This document shows positions 60,771-64,000 of a DNA stretch of 64,000 nucleotides, one piece after another. Where the stretch lies: NCBI GenBank assembly GCA_021018815.1, contig JAITYX010000008.1, positions 5,268,001 through 5,332,000 on the forward strand. The letters run 5' to 3'. The notes beneath the pieces are model-generated. The model worked only from the letters and a program-made list of their open reading frames with translations. It did not search any database and was not told the DNA's origin. Source of the DNA: Talinum fruticosum. Its lineage: Eukaryota > Streptophyta > Magnoliopsida > Caryophyllales > Talinaceae. How positions within the stretch are numbered: position 1 is the first letter of the stretch; each line of letters opens with the position of its first letter. Both the position numbers and the translations under genes were made by a program.

Positions 60771-60952
60771 ATCAATTCTGTCCAAACAGGAGAGATTTGT
60801 AAAACTATTTTTGTGTAAATCAAACTATATATATTAAATGGACACCAAGGGATGTCATCCAATCAATTCTGCCCAAAAACGAGAGATTTGTAAAACTATT
60901 TTTTAGTAAATCAAACTATATATATTAAAAGGGCACCAAGGGATGTCATCCA
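60771..60952. repeat. 91-bp tandem duplication of a LINE 3' tail
   Basis: Copies at 60771-60861 and 60862-60952 begin ATCAATTCTG and end CACCAAGGGATGTCATCC; about 90% alike. On the - strand each ends GGATGACATCCCTTGGTGTC... , the tail sequence of the LINE at 2857-4259. Confidence 0.88.
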
Positions 60953-62040
60953 AGGGCCAGCTACAAAGATCCATGATGCGATTGAGCTCTTATAAAGGAT
61001 ATTATCCATAGAACTAAAAAGGGCTTAGCATCGATCACAAATTCATAATCAACCATAAAGCACTTGGCTCCAATCATACAAAATTCTCAAATAATTCCGT
61101 AACTCCTGACATAACACTAGCTCTACCCTTAAAATCCAAAATCCTTTCCTTCCCCATAATTCATCAAATTGCCAAAGGGAATAAGCTTCCAGTACCACAC
61201 ACCCAGCTCTTTTCCATCCTTCTTTCTAAGCCAGCAACGCATCTTCGATATTCCTTGGTTAGACCGCACTAATCCCCATCAAGCATACTGAAAAATGCCA
61301 AAGCGAGAAACCCACAACAATGAATAAGGAGGTGATCAAATGGTTATTCTTATAGGAACTATGAAAGCTTGCTTCCTACATCAACCTTACTTCTTTTAAG
61401 CATTCCCTCCATGGGAATCTTCCTTAAAGTGGCTGCCCAAGGCTAAAAGAAAGCTTTGATGGAAGTTTTAGAATTGCAGACTCTATTGATAGGAAAATTA
61501 TAATTTACAACAATTCAATCCTCCATGATGCTCAACATAGAAACTCTTAACTGTAAAAGCTTCCTTTGAATCATAAGGCCAAACACAGCAGATCATTACC
61601 TTCAGAGACAACCTTCATATGGGCAAGTGGAGTCAATAGGCTAATAATGAGTCACTCTTTCAATCATTAGGGCTTCTCAAGAAAGTTATTCTAATGGATC
61701 TGATCATGATTCACAACTTAATCACCTCTTTTAAACATGCCATCCTGAAAAAGATTAGAAAATTGAATATTTTTAGTAGTCAGTGGTTGATCTCTATTCC
61801 CTACACCAGACATCTTATCAACACAACACAGTAGATCCATTCTTCACCTAAAGTGCACTAAAGATTCAAACCACACCAAACCTGTCAGAATAGATTACCA
61901 ACCATCCAGCCCATGAGCAAAAGGACTCTTCTTACTTCACCAAATGAAATTTCTCCACCCATATTTCATCTTGATTGCATTTCCCATGTAACATCCTCCT
62001 TTTTAGCAAACGTTGAACATCTGACCTTGAGAACTTTATT
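60953..62040 (-). mobile_element. LINE remnant, 3' part
   Basis: The - strand text follows the same order as the + strand LINE at 2857-4259: a stretch like AACTTTCTTGAGAAGCCC (near 61690; compare AACTTTCCTAAGAAGCCC at 3477), GTGTGGTTTGAATC-type text, then TTTGAGAATTTTGTATGATTGG (near 61080; compare 4070-4095), then the GGTGTC tail. No long frames survive. The upstream limit is uncertain. Confidence 0.72.
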
Positions 62041-63150
62041 CATCATATGAGAGGTCCGATGCCTAGTCCTCACTCTTGTCTGGAAATGCAAACATATTGC
62101 AACCTGATCTTATGGAATTCTTTAATAGGTTCTTTAAGAGAGAAAGCCTCTCATGATCTTCTCCAATTGGTTGGCATTGCAAGCCAGAAAAGTAAACAAA
62201 GACATGCGATAAATGGAAAGAATTCATCATGCACTTTGCAAATAAGTCAAGCTTTCCCCTTTGGACAAAAGCTTTGCTTTCCATCATGGGACCTCCTCAC
62301 AATGGGCTCAGCAATAAGCATATTATCCTCTTACAACACAGGTGAGGTCTTTAAAATTATAATTTTGAAGTTGACTTTGAAACTTAATCAGTTCATGCAG
62401 CAGTGATCACAGGCCAAGACATTATGTCTACTAGAGGTCAGTGCCCACAACCCATGACATTATGTCTATTAGGGGTCGATTTGATAACACATCACAGTTT
62501 TGTTCCAAGGGATGAGATACACAGTCTCAACCACTCGACTATTGTTCTTTTTTTTTATATAAGCACTCAACTATTGCTTGTAAATGGAAGAACAAATTCA
62601 CCATCACAAAAACAAAGCATGTGACCCACTACAGAAGAAATTAATACAACAAAATTGGTGAATCCCCCAAGAAGAAGAGAAAGCAAGAAAAGAATCCTAA
62701 GTGCAGCATATTGGAATAGCTAAGCTGTCTTTGCCCATAAGGATTCCAAAACAAACCGTTCATTACCATACCATATTCCAAGCAACATATATGTCCATAA
62801 ACAGCCCAGCATTCCTCTCCAGGCAAAGACTTCAGAGGAAGGCAAGGAAAGCATTGCTTCGAAGAATCCTCATGTTTATATCCTTAATCCTTCATAAAAC
62901 CAAAATATTTCCTCTAGAGCATGATGTGAAAACCTCACTTGCATTGATTTACACACCAATCATTTTTCTCACAAAACTGAGAAAACGCACAATGAATAGA
63001 AAAGGCAACTACTTGCTTGCGTTAATGGATAATCTAGCCAGACGCATCAAGGAAGATGAGTTTGAATGGTACCAAAGCAGCAGGTTTGTGCTTAGCCCAT
63101 CCCTCTCTCATGGCTTCACCCACTAGGACAACCCCATAAGACATGGCACC
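62041..63150. other. Unassigned sequence between LINE remnants (probably QSOX intron or LINE-flanking)
   Basis: Contains frames of 119 (62047-62406, +) and 141 codons (62701-63126, +) with no recognisable family and no QSOX-like exon on the - strand. A short near-repeat ACATTATGTCTA(C/T)TAG(A/G)GGTC occurs at 62420 and 62458. Confidence 0.45.
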
Positions 63151-64000
63151 ACTAGATAGAAGGGCCACTCCCCAAAAAAAGTTTTTATTAATAAGACAAG
63201 AAGGGACTGTCACCGATGCACAAAAGGAGGTCATCACAATCTAATATCATGTGCCTAACTCTCCATAGTAATCATATCAACAAAATCCAAAAAAGTCAAC
63301 TTTGTACCATAATCAAGAACTTGACTCCAACTATACAAAGTTCTCAAAAAGCAAAGTCTGAAATGTTGAATAGATGTAGCCTAACCCTCAAAAATCCAGC
63401 AATTCCCCTCCTTCCGAGTGTTCCACCAAATAGCCAACAACATCAACATCCAAACTCCTATGGCCCAACTCTTCCTTAGTATATGGTAATTGCATACTGA
63501 AGTACAGAAGCCATTTCCCGTCATCAAAATATTTTAGACAGCATAAGGCCTACATGGACAAAATCTAAACCTCTTATTTTGTTCACAAGAGGGGCGCATG
63601 TGTCTAATATTCCTCTCTAACCTCCTAGCCAAACCCATTATAAAAGTCAAGAAAGATGGATAGAAGAAGGTAACTTAAAAGAGACATCTCCCTCCTATAA
63701 CGAATAAGCCCTTTTCCTTTTCTTTTTCTTTCAAATCACTCAAGACTCTAATAGACCATCTTAATCCCAAGGTTGCAAAAGGACTTTGATCAAGATACAC
63801 ACACAATTCTATATAGCACAACTATACAATATTGGTAAAACTATCAAGAGGGAAGACCTTAAAGCAAAGCAAAGTTATCTTAGAAACAGAGATGAAACCG
63901 AAGACCTTAAGCAAAGCAAAGTCATCCTCAACATCCATTAGAAATAAGATGGTGAAGAAAATCTAAAGCGAGATACTACACTTATCATATTTCATGAATC
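63150..64000 (-). mobile_element. LINE 3' part, running off the right edge
   Basis: The - strand reads AGAGTTGGGCCATAGGAGTT, then TGGCTATTTGGTGGAACACT, GGAATTGCTGGATTTTTGAGG, then TTTTTGAGAACTTTGTATAG, TTGACTTTTTTGGATTTTG, and a tail GGTGACAGTCCCTTCTTGTC. The LINE at 3950-4220 shows the same blocks in the same order with scattered differences, so they are one family. Inside, a GACTTTGCTTTGCTTAAGGT-type phrase is present twice (63860-63935). Frames are broken. Confidence 0.82.

Noticed and set aside
62047..63126. Frames that might be the missing QSOX middle exons.
   Set aside because: They are on the + strand and neither strand shows QSOX motifs such as the segment ending GYW before MFCRG.

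Overview
This is nuclear DNA of a flowering plant, almost certainly a eudicot. Genes have many GT-AG introns with AT-rich, often LINE-laden introns and long AT-rich spacers; every recognisable protein is closest to angiosperm families. The species cannot be told from the sequence. No operons, CRISPR arrays, rRNA or clear tRNA genes are seen.

Layout. (1) 313-15653, + strand: the last seven exons of an ABCG7-type half-size ABC transporter, its introns swollen by a 5'-truncated LINE with a 13-bp target-site duplication, other LINE remnants, a SINE-like piece and an ~840-bp unit repeated nearly three times. (2) 18259-18609, +: a small single-exon protein with one C-terminal membrane segment, behind a TATA box and a short upstream ORF that overlaps its start codon. 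(3) 22520-22745, -: a MIR319 precursor, the main RNA gene of the window. (4) 28709-30058, +: an intact single-exon PILS2-type auxin carrier with an intron in its 5' leader. (5) 32713-41655, +: a complete telomerase reverse transcriptase (TERT) gene in 13 exons. (6) 47008-52932, +: a nine-exon gene for a 569-residue multi-pass membrane protein of the At2g25270/At2g12400 type. (7) 54719-60169, -: the last three exons of a quiescin sulfhydryl oxidase (QSOX), including a 41-nt exon isolated by a 4.7-kb intron that holds a LINE. (8) 60770-64000: at least two more LINE 3' ends on the - strand, the last running off the edge.

The most useful integrative observation is that both ABCG7 (twice) and TERT (once) are out of frame by exactly one missing base, each at or beside a homopolymer run, while splice phases agree everywhere else. 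This pattern fits uncorrected long-read consensus deletions better than pseudogenes. The genes are unrelated neighbours (transport, miRNA control of TCP factors, auxin homeostasis, telomere maintenance, disulfide formation); nothing indicates that they form a pathway. I did not find a convincing undescribed biological system; the items of biological interest are the MIR319 locus, TERT with its leader, the LINE colonisation of introns and the ~840-bp tandem array.
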